Origin: G965267185 sp965267185
Lineage (GTDB): Bacteria; Pseudomonadota; Alphaproteobacteria; UBA6615
Direction of reading: 5' to 3'
NCBI GenBank assembly: GCA_965267185.1
Contig: OZ253937.1
Span: 1,612,001 to 1,676,000 of the forward strand
DNA: 64,000 nucleotides
Below are positions 1 to 8,731 of the stretch, piece after piece. Position 1 is the first letter of the stretch. Each line of letters starts with the position of its first letter. The notes under the pieces were generated by a model. That model was not told the DNA's origin, ran no database searches, and saw only the letters and a program-made list of their open reading frames with translations. Position numbers and translations under genes: made by a program.

Positions 1-222
1 GCGCCGTTCCTGCAGCGCTACCGGTTTGTCGACCGGCTGCTGCAAAATGACGTGTTGAAGGACTTCCCGCTGATCAACGCCTGGGCCGATGCCTTGCTGT
101 CCGACGAGCGGGTTACCGGCGCAGTCCCACCGAACTTCGAGGAGGAGTTTACCGCGGGGTTAATACGCCGCGAGACCTACGCCGCGACGTTCTTAAGCGA
201 TACCGAGGCTGCCGCCGAGTAA
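1..222 (+). CDS. Glutathione S-transferase, C-terminal fragment (cut by window edge)
   Basis: The first 73 codons are open in frame 1 and end at TAA 220-222. The peptide (start APFLQRYRF, ...LINAWADALL...) resembles the all-helical C-terminal domain of bacterial glutathione S-transferases, where a helix with the pattern P-x-x-x-x-W-x-x-x-L closes the fold. The thioredoxin-like N-terminal half lies outside the window, so the active-site residue cannot be judged. The stop codon touches the ATG of the next gene (TAAATG), so the two are probably translationally coupled. The family call rests on the C-terminal domain only. Confidence 0.6.
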   Translation, partial: APFLQRYRFVDRLLQNDVLKDFPLINAWADALLSDERVTGAVPPNFEEEFTAGLIRRETYAATFLSDTEAAAE

Positions 223-915
223 ATGGCCGACGACGCAAACCCCGGCGGCTACCGGCCGGACGATCCGCGCTACGGCCTGTCGGGGCAAGCGCTGCAGGAC
301 TATTACCTGTCGCGGCCGGCGCACTTCTTCATCCGCGCGTTCTTCAAACCCGATTCTTCGGCGTTGCAGGAACAGGCAGTGGAAGCCCATTTGGCCCATG
401 TCAGGGCACACAGCGAGCAAACGCATTTCACCGGCCCGCTTATGTCCGACGACGGCACAATTCCGATCGGCACCATGTGCATTATCGATGTGCCCGACCG
501 GGCTGCCGCCAAGGCTTACATCGCAGCCGACGGCTACAGCCAGGTAGGTTTACTCGAAGAACCCGAGATCATCCGCTTTGTCAGCAGTAAGCGGCTGCGT
601 CAAGGCGACCGCGCGCCCGATCCCGATCTGCAGATGTTCGTGTGCGAATGCATCGACGGCCCCGACGCACCCGAGCGGCGCAAAGCGACCGCCGCCGCGC
701 ACCACGCCTATCAGGGCTCGATCATAGACAAGTATGTGGCGCACGGCCCGCTGCGCAGCGACGACGGCCTCGATTTGCTCGGCAGCCTGTTCATCGTCGA
801 AACCACCGACCGTGCCGCCGCCGAAGAATTGGTCGGCAACGAGCCGATGACCGCCGGCGGTGTGTTCAGCGAGGTCCGCATCAACCGCTGGCGCTACAGC
901 AAGGCGCTGGGATAA
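223..915 (+). CDS. Protein with two tandem YCII (YciI-like) domains
   Basis: The 230-residue protein contains two copies of the YCII fold, about residues 25-125 and 135-228. Both carry the family pattern of a short beta strand, a region with conserved His (LAHVRAHSEQ; AAAHHAYQGS), then GPL-x-S/D-D-G and a 'DRAAA' helix that follows the last catalytic-region strand. YCII proteins are ferredoxin-like alpha+beta barrels proposed to be small hydrolases or dehalogenase/isomerase relatives; no firm reaction is established. The usual protein has one domain, so this is an internal duplication or pre-formed dimer. It starts directly after the upstream GST stop codon, so the two probably form one operon. 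Confidence 0.75.
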   Translation: MADDANPGGYRPDDPRYGLSGQALQDYYLSRPAHFFIRAFFKPDSSALQEQAVEAHLAHVRAHSEQTHFTGPLMSDDGTIPIGTMCIIDVPDRAAAKAYIAADGYSQVGLLEEPEIIRFVSSKRLRQGDRAPDPDLQMFVCECIDGPDAPERRKATAAAHHAYQGSIIDKYVAHGPLRSDDGLDLLGSLFIVETTDRAAAEELVGNEPMTAGGVFSEVRINRWRYSKALG

Positions 916-922
916 TTCTCCT

Positions 923-953
923 CCCTCATGCTGAGCCTGTCGAAGCATGAGAG
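923..953. repeat. REP-type palindrome (CTCATGCT...AGCATGAG)
   Basis: Between the YCII gene and the convergent EamA gene lies an inverted repeat with 8-bp perfect arms (CTCATGCT at 925-932, AGCATGAG at 944-951), flanked by CCC and GGG that can extend the stem past a one-base bulge. The loop GAGCCTGTCGA together with these arms matches the dispersed 'TGAGC-TGTCGAAG' palindromes common in alphaproteobacterial intergenic DNA (from memory). I noticed no second copy in this window. Confidence 0.6.
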
Positions 954-961
954 GGTACGGC

Positions 962-1891
962 TCAATCCCCAACCGGCACTTGCGCATCCGGCACTTTCTT
1001 GACGCCGCGGGCCGCCTCGCGACGGGCGATATAGGTGGTGCCGACGACGATCACGGCACCGCCGACCCATGTCCACAGATCGGGAAACTCGGAGAACACG
1101 ACGAGGCCGATCAGCGCGGCCCACACCATGCGGGTAAAGATCGCCGGCTCGACCAGGCTGATATCGGCCATTTTATAGGCCTGCACAAACAGCAAATGGC
1201 CGGTCGTGCCAAAGACGCCGATCAGGACAAGAAAACCAAGCTGCTCGAGGGTCGGCGTCTGCCAAACGAAGAGCGCCGGCACCAATGTGGTCGGCACCAT
1301 CAGGACGGTGAGCAAGGCGACGATGGTCGCCGCCGATTCCGTACCCGACAGAACTTTCGCCATCAGCTTCGATCCGGACACGATAACCGCGGAAAGCAAA
1401 ATTAGCCCCGTCCCGGCACCGATTTCGGTGAACCCTGGCCGAATAATAATCAGGCCGCCAACGATCGCCAGACCGATGCCAAACCAGCGCCGTGGCCCGA
1501 CGCGCTCGCCGAGAAACACGATGGCCAACAGAGCGACAAACACCGGTCCGGTGAGGCTCAGCGCGGTGGCATCGGCGACCGGCATCAGCGATAGCGCCAT
1601 GAACCAGGCCAGCATGGATACTGTGTTCATGCCCGCCCGCCCCAGATGCATGCCAATGCGCTGGGTGCGGAATACGGTTAAGCCTTGCTTGACGAAAAAC
1701 GGAATGAAAACGATCAAGCCAAACAGGTTGCGAAAAAACGCCGCCTCGAACGGGTGAATCCCCTCAGCAAAGGTGACGAAACGGATGGTGTTGTGCATCG
1801 CCGCAAAAAGCGCGGCGGCCAGCACGATGAGCAAGAAACCGGCAACGGGCGGCGGGATCGCCGCCGCGCGGGCGCGTATGGTTTGCAGCAT
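962..1891 (-). CDS. EamA/DMT-family inner-membrane transporter
   Basis: The 309-residue protein consists of about ten hydrophobic helices arranged as two EamA repeats, roughly residues 18-150 and 165-295, the usual size and layout of drug/metabolite exporters. Sequence cues include FAEGIHPFEAAFFRNLFG early in repeat 1, LGERVGPRRWFGI at the end of repeat 1, and FSEFPDLWTWVGG at the end of repeat 2. The substrate cannot be read from the sequence. The C-terminal block closely matches that of the EamA gene at 58212-59147, so the two look like paralogues. It is the last gene before a divergent-free gap on the minus strand, transcribed in the same direction as the molybdoenzyme upstream. Confidence 0.85.
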   Translation of the reverse strand: MLQTIRARAAAIPPPVAGFLLIVLAAALFAAMHNTIRFVTFAEGIHPFEAAFFRNLFGLIVFIPFFVKQGLTVFRTQRIGMHLGRAGMNTVSMLAWFMALSLMPVADATALSLTGPVFVALLAIVFLGERVGPRRWFGIGLAIVGGLIIIRPGFTEIGAGTGLILLSAVIVSGSKLMAKVLSGTESAATIVALLTVLMVPTTLVPALFVWQTPTLEQLGFLVLIGVFGTTGHLLFVQAYKMADISLVEPAIFTRMVWAALIGLVVFSEFPDLWTWVGGAVIVVGTTYIARREAARGVKKVPDAQVPVGD

Positions 1892-1916
1892 CAGACGCGA
1901 CGATGTTGGATCGGGT

Positions 1917-4259
1917 TCACCCGGCGTTGCCGTGGATGGCCTGCCAGACGCGATGCGGCGTCGCCGGCATGTCGATGGTGGTCACACCGTATTCGGCCAG
2001 CGCATCGACCATCGCGTTCATGATCGCCGGCAGCGCGCCGCTGCACCCGGCTTCGCCCGCCCCCTTGGCGCCGATGACATTGGTGGTTGCCGGCACCGGG
2101 TGATCGTCGAACACGATATCGGGCACCTCGACGGCGCGCGGCAGCTGGTAGTCCATATACGATCCGGTCAGCAGCTGGCCGTCATCGTCGTAGACGATGT
2201 GTTCCATCAGCGCCTGGCCGATCCCTTGAACAACCCCGCCATGGACCTGGCCTTCGGCCAGCAGCGGATTGACGATGGTGCCGAAATCGTCGACCACGGT
2301 GTAGCGGTCGATCCGCGTGGTCCCGGTATCGGGATCGATCTCCAACTCGCAGATATGCACGCCGTTGGGAAACGACGACGGCGCGGTGTCGTGAACCAAC
2401 TCGGTATCGATGGTCTCGGGCAAGCCGTTGGCGCCCCCGAGTTCGCGCGCCTGCGCCGCCACTTCGAGAATGCCGATGCTGCGGTCGGTGCCGGCGATGC
2501 GGAATTCGCCGTCGGCAAACTCTACATCCTCAACCGCCACCTCCAGCACATGGCCGGCGACGGCGCGTCCCTTCTCGATAACCGCCGCTGCGGTCTCATA
2601 GAGCGCGCCGGCCTCAGCAATCACCGAACGTGAGCCACCGGTCCCACCGCCGACGATCAACTCGTCGCTGTCGCCCTGCAGCAGATCGATCTTGTCGAAC
2701 GGAATGCCCAAGCGCGCCGACAGGATTTGCGCAAACGTCGCCCGGTGACCTTGGCCGTAATCCAAGGTGCCGCTGACAATGGTAACGCGCCCATCGTCGC
2801 CGAAACGCAGCCCGCCCATTTCCTTGCCCGGCGGCGCCGACACTTCGAGATAGGCGCAGATCCCCCGGCCACGCTTCAGCCCCGCGGCTTCGGACGCCTC
2901 GCGCCGCTTGGCGAAACCGTCCCAGTCGGACGCCGCCAGCGCCTTGTCGAAGATGGGATCGAAGTCGCCACTGTCATATACCTGCCCGCTCGCCGCGGTG
3001 AACGGCATGGCGTCGGGCGGCACCAGGTTTTTGCGGCGAATCTCGATCTGGTCGATCCCCATTTCGCGCGCGGCGGTGGCGACCAGCCGCTCCATGATGT
3101 AGTTGCCCTCGGGCCGGCCGGCGCCGCGGTAGGCGCCCACGTAAACCGTGTTGGTGAACGCACAGCGCATGTTCACATCGATTGCCGGGGTCGTGTACAT
3201 GCACGGCAGGTTTTTGCAGATATTGTTGGTCTGGGCGAGCGGCCCGGTGCCGGTCAGATAGCCACCCATATTGGCAATGCCGTTGACCCGCGCGGCGAGG
3301 AACTTGCCCTCGGCATCGAGCGCCAGCTCGGCATCGTACACGCTGCCCCGGCCCATGTGGTCGGACAGGCAGCTTTCCGAGCGATCGGCGGTCCATTTCA
3401 CCGGCCGGCCGAGTTGCTTGGCGGCCAGCAACACGACGGGATATTCGTTGTAGGGCATCGCCTTCATGCCGAACGAGCCGCCCACGTCGCCGGCAATCAC
3501 GCGCACCTTCTCGGGCTCGCATTTCAAAATCGCGTTGGCCAGGATATTGCGCATGCCGAACACGCCCTGGCAGCCGGTGTAGAATATGTAGCGATCAGCT
3601 TCAGTGTCGTAGTCACCGATCACCGCGCGCGGCTCCATCGCCGACACCAACACCTGGTTGTTGCGCAAGCGCAGTCTAGTGACATGGGCCGCTTTTTCGA
3701 ACGCCGCGGCGGTTGCGTCGGCGTCGCCAATCTGGAAATCGATGCAAGTGTTGCCGGGCGCTTCCTCGTGGAGTTGAGGCGCGCCATCGGCAACGGCGGC
3801 ATCGAGATCAGTGTTTGCTGGCAACGGATCGATGTCGAGTTCGACCAGCTCCGCGGCATCGCGCGCCTGCGCGACGGTCTCCGCGATCACCGCCGCTACC
3901 GGCTCGCCCACATTGCGCACGCGGCCCTTCGCCAGTACGGGGCGCGGCGGCTTGATCAAGTCGGTGCCGTCGCGGCTTTTCAGCGGCAAGTTGTTGGGCA
4001 GCGTCCCGAAGCCCGCGGCATCGATATCGGCAGATGTGTAAACCGCCAGCACGCCCGGCGCGGCCTTGGCGGCGTCGATCCCGATGTTTTTGATATCGCC
4101 ATGAGCGACCGGCGAGCGCACGAATACGGCATAGGCTTGGCCCGGCAGGTTGCGGTCGTCGGTGTATACGCCGCCGCCGCGCAGCAAGCGCGGGTCTTCG
4201 GTGCGGGTCACGGGTTGGCTGACAGCGTAGGGTCCTGTGCCGAATACGGGCGTATCCAC
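1917..4259 (-). CDS. Xanthine dehydrogenase family molybdopterin-binding large subunit (form II CoxL-like)
   Basis: This 780-residue protein has the two domains of the large subunit of xanthine-oxidase-family hydroxylases: an a/b-hammerhead domain (about 20-130) and a molybdopterin-binding region (about 150-770). The active-site loop reads AYRGAGR at residues 376-382, the form typed as CoxL form II, not the AYxCSFR of true CO dehydrogenase. GAKGAGEAG near the C-terminus supplies the catalytic Glu. The start is GTG at 4259, preceded by AAAGGAA at good spacing. Such enzymes normally need FAD and 2Fe-2S subunits, but no coxM or coxS gene is adjacent. It probably hydroxylates an aldehyde or N-heterocycle; the substrate is unknown. 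Confidence 0.88.
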   Translation of the reverse strand: MDTPVFGTGPYAVSQPVTRTEDPRLLRGGGVYTDDRNLPGQAYAVFVRSPVAHGDIKNIGIDAAKAAPGVLAVYTSADIDAAGFGTLPNNLPLKSRDGTDLIKPPRPVLAKGRVRNVGEPVAAVIAETVAQARDAAELVELDIDPLPANTDLDAAVADGAPQLHEEAPGNTCIDFQIGDADATAAAFEKAAHVTRLRLRNNQVLVSAMEPRAVIGDYDTEADRYIFYTGCQGVFGMRNILANAILKCEPEKVRVIAGDVGGSFGMKAMPYNEYPVVLLAAKQLGRPVKWTADRSESCLSDHMGRGSVYDAELALDAEGKFLAARVNGIANMGGYLTGTGPLAQTNNICKNLPCMYTTPAIDVNMRCAFTNTVYVGAYRGAGRPEGNYIMERLVATAAREMGIDQIEIRRKNLVPPDAMPFTAASGQVYDSGDFDPIFDKALAASDWDGFAKRREASEAAGLKRGRGICAYLEVSAPPGKEMGGLRFGDDGRVTIVSGTLDYGQGHRATFAQILSARLGIPFDKIDLLQGDSDELIVGGGTGGSRSVIAEAGALYETAAAVIEKGRAVAGHVLEVAVEDVEFADGEFRIAGTDRSIGILEVAAQARELGGANGLPETIDTELVHDTAPSSFPNGVHICELEIDPDTGTTRIDRYTVVDDFGTIVNPLLAEGQVHGGVVQGIGQALMEHIVYDDDGQLLTGSYMDYQLPRAVEVPDIVFDDHPVPATTNVIGAKGAGEAGCSGALPAIMNAMVDALAEYGVTTIDMPATPHRVWQAIHGNAG

Positions 4260-4402
4260 GACGTTATTCCTTTTTGGCGGCCGATGGGCGCCATCGGCTT
4301 GACTGTATGGGTGTGCGAACGGACGCGCGGAGCGCCCGCTGATCTTATGTTTTACCTACCAAAGTACGATCGCGCCAGCCTGACTGCGCTGACATCACCG
4401 CT

Positions 4403-5458
4403 CTACTCTGCGGCTTGCGCCACCGGACCTTCCTTGTCGAGGAAGTGGGGCATCACCTCTTCGGCGAACTGCTGCAGGGATTCGCTCTTACCCGCAAGGT
4501 CGTGCACCAGAATATTGCGCACGCCGACGTCGTAGAGCTTCTGCACCCGCTCGCCCATCTCGTCGGCATCGCCGAGAATGGCGCCGGCCTCGGAGATGGC
4601 ATCGGAGTCGCCACGGTCTTTCCAACGCGAGTTGGCGACCGGGTTGAACGACTTGGCCTGAAATTTCGGATCGGTGGCAAGCACCTGCACTTCGGTAATG
4701 AACTTACCGCGCAGAATGTGAGCTTCTTTGCGCGCCTTGTCGTCGTTGGCGACCATCAAGCCGCGGGTCACCGCAATGGAATAAGGATCGAACTCCTTAC
4801 CCATCTTGTCGAGCTCGTCGCGATAGTAGTTGATGCGCTCGCCAATGCCCTCGAACGGGGTCATCTGGTCGAGCAGCAAGTTGTAACCGTTTTGTGCCGC
4901 TTTGCGGATCGAGCCCTCGCTGCCGGCGCCGACCCACATGGGCGGATAAGGCTGCTGCACCGTGGGCGGCTCGACGACGATCTGATTGAATTCCCAGCGG
5001 TCGGATTTGTACGACCAGCGGTCGGGTTCGGTGAAGGCGCGCTTAATGATGGCGATCGATTCCTGGAAGATATCTTCCGCGTTGGCCATGTCGATGCCGA
5101 AGCCGACGAATTCATTGGCGCGATAGCCGCGGCCGATGCCGAAATCGTAACGGCCCTTGGATATCTGATCGAGCGTGCCGACCTGTTCGGCCAGCATAAT
5201 AGGATTGAACCAGGGCACCACAACGACGGCGCTCCCAAGGCGGATTTTTGACGTAATACCAGCGAGATAGCAGAGATAGTTCAACGTTGCCGACAACTGC
5301 GAAAAGCCGGTGAAATGATGCTCGACCAGCCACGCGCTGCTGTAACCCAGCTTCTCGGCCAGCTGGATATATTCGCCATACTCGTGATAGCCGAGCGCGG
5401 CTTCCGTCACCACCTCGCCCGGCACTGCCTGAGCCCCGCCAAATAGCCCGAATTTCAT
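4403..5458 (-). CDS. LLM-class flavin-dependent oxidoreductase (bacterial luciferase-like)
   Basis: A 351-residue TIM-barrel protein of the luciferase-like monooxygenase family. It starts MKFGLFGGAQ and contains the typical blocks GEYIQLAEKLGYSSAWLVEHHF, RIRLGSAVVVVP-like strand, LDQISKGRYDFGIGRG and PPMWVGAGSEGSIRKAA. The start at 5458 is chosen over an in-frame start at 5530 because GAGGAG lies just upstream and homologues begin at the MKFGLFGG strand. These enzymes use reduced FMN (or F420) to oxygenate or oxidise organic substrates in the cytoplasm. It is followed downstream by the CoxL-like gene on the same strand, but 140 bp apart. The substrate is unknown. Confidence 0.85.
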   Translation of the reverse strand: MKFGLFGGAQAVPGEVVTEAALGYHEYGEYIQLAEKLGYSSAWLVEHHFTGFSQLSATLNYLCYLAGITSKIRLGSAVVVVPWFNPIMLAEQVGTLDQISKGRYDFGIGRGYRANEFVGFGIDMANAEDIFQESIAIIKRAFTEPDRWSYKSDRWEFNQIVVEPPTVQQPYPPMWVGAGSEGSIRKAAQNGYNLLLDQMTPFEGIGERINYYRDELDKMGKEFDPYSIAVTRGLMVANDDKARKEAHILRGKFITEVQVLATDPKFQAKSFNPVANSRWKDRGDSDAISEAGAILGDADEMGERVQKLYDVGVRNILVHDLAGKSESLQQFAEEVMPHFLDKEGPVAQAAE

Positions 5459-5636
5459 TCTGCGCTCCTCACCGCCCGACGCTGGCGTCCCGTCTGACGC
5501 CACCCGGGCCCGAATTCCCGAATTTCCCATTATAGCGTGAATGGGACCCCTTGAATAATCAGGTATCGCAATAGTGGCTATCGGATCGGTTTATATCTCT
5601 CACATAGCGAGACGGCTGGTGGATCACCGTATGCGC

Positions 5637-6536
5637 CTAAGCCCGGCGCACGAAACCGAAGCTGAGGCCGCGCACCAGATGTTTGCGGATCAGCAAGCCG
5701 ATCACGATCAGCGGCAAGGTCGCGCCGACCGATAGCGCCGCCTGGGGACCGTAGGCGCTGCTGCCGCCGAGCCGGTTCAGATGCATCGGCAGGGTTGAAA
5801 CATCAGTTTTCGACAGAATGAGCGCAAGAAAGAACTCGCTCCAATTGAGGATGAACAGAAACAGAAAGGTGACGGCGAGGCCCGGCTTGAGCAGCGGCAG
5901 GATGACCTCGCGAATGATCTGCCAGCGGCTGGCGCCCAACAACTCTGCCGCCTGTTCGTATTCGAGCGGTATGTCGTCGACGAAGCTTTTCAGCACCAGC
6001 AATGCATAGGGCAGTGTCGTCAGCATATAGAGCAGAATCAGGCCGGTTCGCGTGTCTTCGAGTCCAATCGTCCCGAAGTAGAGCACCAGTGGGCCGGCAA
6101 TCACGAACGGCGGGATCAGGCGCAGCACCAGCGTCGCCATGAGTTGCGTGTCGGTGAGGATGCGATAGCGCGAGGCACCATAAGCAATCACGGCGGCGAA
6201 CAACGTCGCCAGGGTCGACGCCGTAAACGCGATGATGAAAGTATTAAGCAGCGCTTCCCACGGCCCCAATACTTCGGTCAAGTTACGGTCCGCCGGCCCG
6301 AACAAGATGCCGTCCACCCAAACCCGAACGTAGTTGAACAGGGTTGGCTCCGGCGGCCACCAAACCGGCGGCCAGGAAATCCACTCGCCCGGCCGCTTCA
6401 GCGAGGTCGCGACAATCCAAAATAGCGGGAAGATGACGACCGCCAGCCAAATCGTCAGGACGGTATAGCGAAACGCGGCAAACAGCCGCCTGCGCCGCGT
6501 GCGGGTCCAAGCGGCGGACGAACCGGGGCGCGCCAT
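5637..6536 (-). CDS. ABC transporter permease, MalG/CUT1-type
   Basis: About 299 residues with six predicted membrane helices and the BPD_transp_1 domain (about 85-290). The EAA coupling loop is visible as EYEQAAELLGASRWQIIREVILPLLKPG around residue 200, which contacts the ATPase subunit. The N-terminal helix YTVLTIWLAVVIFPLFWIVATSLK and the following long periplasmic loop are typical of the carbohydrate-uptake permeases paired with a MalF-like partner. No MalF-like permease, ATPase or solute-binding gene is present on either side, so the transporter must use partners elsewhere or be a remnant. ATG at 6536 and GTG at 6539 are both possible starts; no strong ribosome site decides. Confidence 0.85.
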   Translation of the reverse strand: MARPGSSAAWTRTRRRRLFAAFRYTVLTIWLAVVIFPLFWIVATSLKRPGEWISWPPVWWPPEPTLFNYVRVWVDGILFGPADRNLTEVLGPWEALLNTFIIAFTASTLATLFAAVIAYGASRYRILTDTQLMATLVLRLIPPFVIAGPLVLYFGTIGLEDTRTGLILLYMLTTLPYALLVLKSFVDDIPLEYEQAAELLGASRWQIIREVILPLLKPGLAVTFLFLFILNWSEFFLALILSKTDVSTLPMHLNRLGGSSAYGPQAALSVGATLPLIVIGLLIRKHLVRGLSFGFVRRA

Positions 6537-6569
6537 CACCGGAAGCTCAAAGTACAGCCAGGCAACGGT

Positions 6570-7799
6570 TCAGGGGTTGAGACCGTTGTAGCGCAGCACA
6601 TAAATGCCGTGGTTTTTGTCGGAAACGAAAATGTTGCCGCGGTTGTCGACGATCACATCTTCGGTCTGCGCGACCAATTTACTCGCCGGCAGCAGGCCGC
6701 GGCGCTCCAACGGGTCGGGCGGCAGGAAGTAGCCGACTTCGCGGGGCAGCCGCGCGTCGGAAATGTCGTAAATCCGCAAGCCGGCGTTGAAGTAGGTGAC
6801 GAACGACAGATCCTCTCCCTGATAGAGCACCTCTTGATATTGCGGCTGGTGCTGGTTATGCGGTCCGAACCGCCCGCCGCGCTCGCAGAAGTTGCGGTAG
6901 GGCGCTTCTTCCGGCGGCACCGGCAACGGGAACAACGACACCAGCTGCGGCGCGCTTTCGTCACTTACATCGACAATGCCGCAATAGCCCAGCGGTTCCT
7001 CGCAGTTCTCGTTGATCGCCTCGGAGTTGACCACGACCAGATCGCGCCCTTGCAGCGGCAACGCCGTGTGCACCGATATAAAATTGACGAAGGGCGGCGA
7101 GAACGGCAGATCACCGACCAGCGTCGGATTTGTCTTGTCTGAGATATCGAGGATGACGAATCCGCCGGCACCGTAAGGCAGAAAGGCGCGGTTGCCTTTC
7201 ACATAAGCGCCGCCGTGGAGCATGGTGCCGGCCTTCGGCCCCGCCTCGCCGCCGCCGACCCACTGGCCCGGCTTCCACCAGCGGCCGACCTCGACCGGGT
7301 TGGCGGGATCGTCGATATCGACGATCTGCAAAATTTGGCCAACATAGCCTTCCGGCAGCCCGGTGGCATAAACGTAGCGGCCGCCATCGTAGTAGTTGCG
7401 GTGGGTGCCGTCGCCGTTGGTCTTGAAATGACCCAGCAGTTGCGGGTCTTCCGGATCGGCGAGATCCCAGATCAGAAAACCCTCGCCATAGGGCTCGCCC
7501 GGCGTATCGCCCCACCCTTCCATGATCTTTTCCTGCGAGGTGATCATTTTGCCGTCGGCAATCTGCACCTGCAGGGTCCAGGTGTTGGATGGGCCTTCCA
7601 CAAACCGCACAAACCGCGGGTTGGCCGGGTCGGTCACCTCGACGATGGAAAAGCCGGGGTGCCAGAACTTGGCGGTATATAAATACCAGCGGTCACCCGC
7701 GCGATGGAGCGCCAGCTTGAAGCCGGGCCGGCCCTCAAGATCGGTGTAGCCGATCGCCTCTACATTCCAGGCATAGCTTTCGCCGGGTGGATAGGTCAT
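6570..7799 (-). CDS. LVIVD-repeat beta-propeller-like protein
   Basis: The 409-residue protein is built from repeated blocks ending in '(I/V)VDV(S/T)DPANP-x-(L/V)' (for example FSIVEVTDPANPRFV, LQIVDIDDPANPVEV, FVILDISDKTNPTLV, CGIVDVSDESAPQLV, LRIYDISDARLPREV), the LVIVD repeat that folds as propeller blades. There is no signal peptide, which is unusual because many LVIVD proteins are exported. A strong AGGGGGAG precedes ATG 7799. The ABC permease gene starts 33 bp downstream in the same direction, so the pair may be co-transcribed. It is divergent from the GntR regulator. Function is not established for this family. Confidence 0.75.
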   Translation of the reverse strand: MTYPPGESYAWNVEAIGYTDLEGRPGFKLALHRAGDRWYLYTAKFWHPGFSIVEVTDPANPRFVRFVEGPSNTWTLQVQIADGKMITSQEKIMEGWGDTPGEPYGEGFLIWDLADPEDPQLLGHFKTNGDGTHRNYYDGGRYVYATGLPEGYVGQILQIVDIDDPANPVEVGRWWKPGQWVGGGEAGPKAGTMLHGGAYVKGNRAFLPYGAGGFVILDISDKTNPTLVGDLPFSPPFVNFISVHTALPLQGRDLVVVNSEAINENCEEPLGYCGIVDVSDESAPQLVSLFPLPVPPEEAPYRNFCERGGRFGPHNQHQPQYQEVLYQGEDLSFVTYFNAGLRIYDISDARLPREVGYFLPPDPLERRGLLPASKLVAQTEDVIVDNRGNIFVSDKNHGIYVLRYNGLNP

Positions 7800-7835
7800 A
7801 GCGCTCCCCCTGTCGCTTTTCTTTATTGGTTTTCC

Positions 7836-7864
7836 CTACCGGTAGATCAGAATTGCACCGGTGC
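7836..7864. promoter_or_regulatory. Twin ACCGGT palindromes, candidate GntR operator
   Basis: Two perfect 10-bp palindromes with the same core lie in the 147-bp divergent region: CTACCGGTAG at 7836-7845 and GCACCGGTGC at 7855-7864. Their centres are 19 bp apart, close to two helical turns, so bound dimers would face the same side of the DNA. The position between the LVIVD gene and the GntR gene fits an autoregulated divergent operator. The assignment to this GntR protein is inference. Confidence 0.45.
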
Positions 7865-7946
7865 TTCTGTCTGTAAAGCGGCCCCTAGGCCCCTCAAAAT
7901 GATCCAGAGAGGTAGATTCTTTCGGGCTCCCGTCAGAAAATAAGGT

Positions 7947-8699
7947 ATGAGCACGGCAATCAGCGATACCGACCGGCCCCGCTATCAGGTCATCGCCGAC
8001 GATTTGATGGCCGACATCACGTCGGAGAAGTTTGCGGTGGGCTCGATGCTGCCGACCGAAATGGAGTTGTGCGAGCGCTACGACGTCAGCCGCTACACAG
8101 TGCGCGAGGCGCTGCGCCAGCTTCGCGAACTGGGCATGGTGGCGATGCGCCGCGGCTCGGGCACGCGCGTGCTCTCGGCACGGCCGGAGCAAGCGTATGT
8201 CCAGTCGGTCAGCGCGCTGTCGGAGTTGCTCCGCTATCCCGATACCAGCTTCGAGGTCATGGCGTCGGGCAGAATCGCGCTCGACGCCGCACAAGCCGAA
8301 ACGCTGCACCGGCAAGTTGGAGAGGATTGGTTCCACATTAGCGGCGTTCGCCGCTCGGCGACGGCGAACACACCGATTTGCTGGCAGGATGTCTACGTGC
8401 TGCCGCAGTTCGAGGAGGCAGCGCGCCAGGTGCCGAACGATCACCGCGCCGTGCACCAAATCATCGAACAGCAACACGGTGAAATCATCGGCCGCGCGCA
8501 GTTGGACATGTTCGCCAGTCATATCGACGATACGCTCGCGCGGCATCTGGAAGTGGCGTCCGGCACCGCGGCGATGACCATTATCCGGCGCTACACCGAT
8601 CAGAAAGGCCGGCTATTCGAGACAACCCGCAGCATCCACCCCGAGGGGCGGTTCGTCTATTCGCTCGACCTGCAGCGCGACTGGCGCACGCGAGACTGA
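7947..8699 (+). CDS. GntR-family transcriptional regulator, HutC/UTRA type
   Basis: A 250-residue regulator with an N-terminal winged helix-turn-helix (about residues 10-80; the GntR signature is LPTEMELCERYDVSRYTVREALRQLRELGMV, split here only for reading) and a C-terminal UTRA ligand-binding domain (about 95-240). The family usually represses divergent or downstream catabolic and transport genes until a small metabolite binds the UTRA domain. The gene is divergent from the LVIVD/ABC-permease pair, which are the best candidate targets, and two ACCGGT palindromes lie between them. The ATG follows AAGG at short spacing. Confidence 0.9.
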   Translation: MSTAISDTDRPRYQVIADDLMADITSEKFAVGSMLPTEMELCERYDVSRYTVREALRQLRELGMVAMRRGSGTRVLSARPEQAYVQSVSALSELLRYPDTSFEVMASGRIALDAAQAETLHRQVGEDWFHISGVRRSATANTPICWQDVYVLPQFEEAARQVPNDHRAVHQIIEQQHGEIIGRAQLDMFASHIDDTLARHLEVASGTAAMTIIRRYTDQKGRLFETTRSIHPEGRFVYSLDLQRDWRTRD

Positions 8700-8731
8700 G
8701 ACGATCCATTTAGGAACCCCAAGATTCCCGA

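Noticed and set aside
2727..4535. 602-codon open frame antisense to the CoxL-like gene
   Set aside because: It is the usual open shadow of a GC-rich gene: low-complexity Arg/His/Gly-rich translation, no ribosome site and no family resemblance, while the minus-strand frame is a full conserved enzyme.
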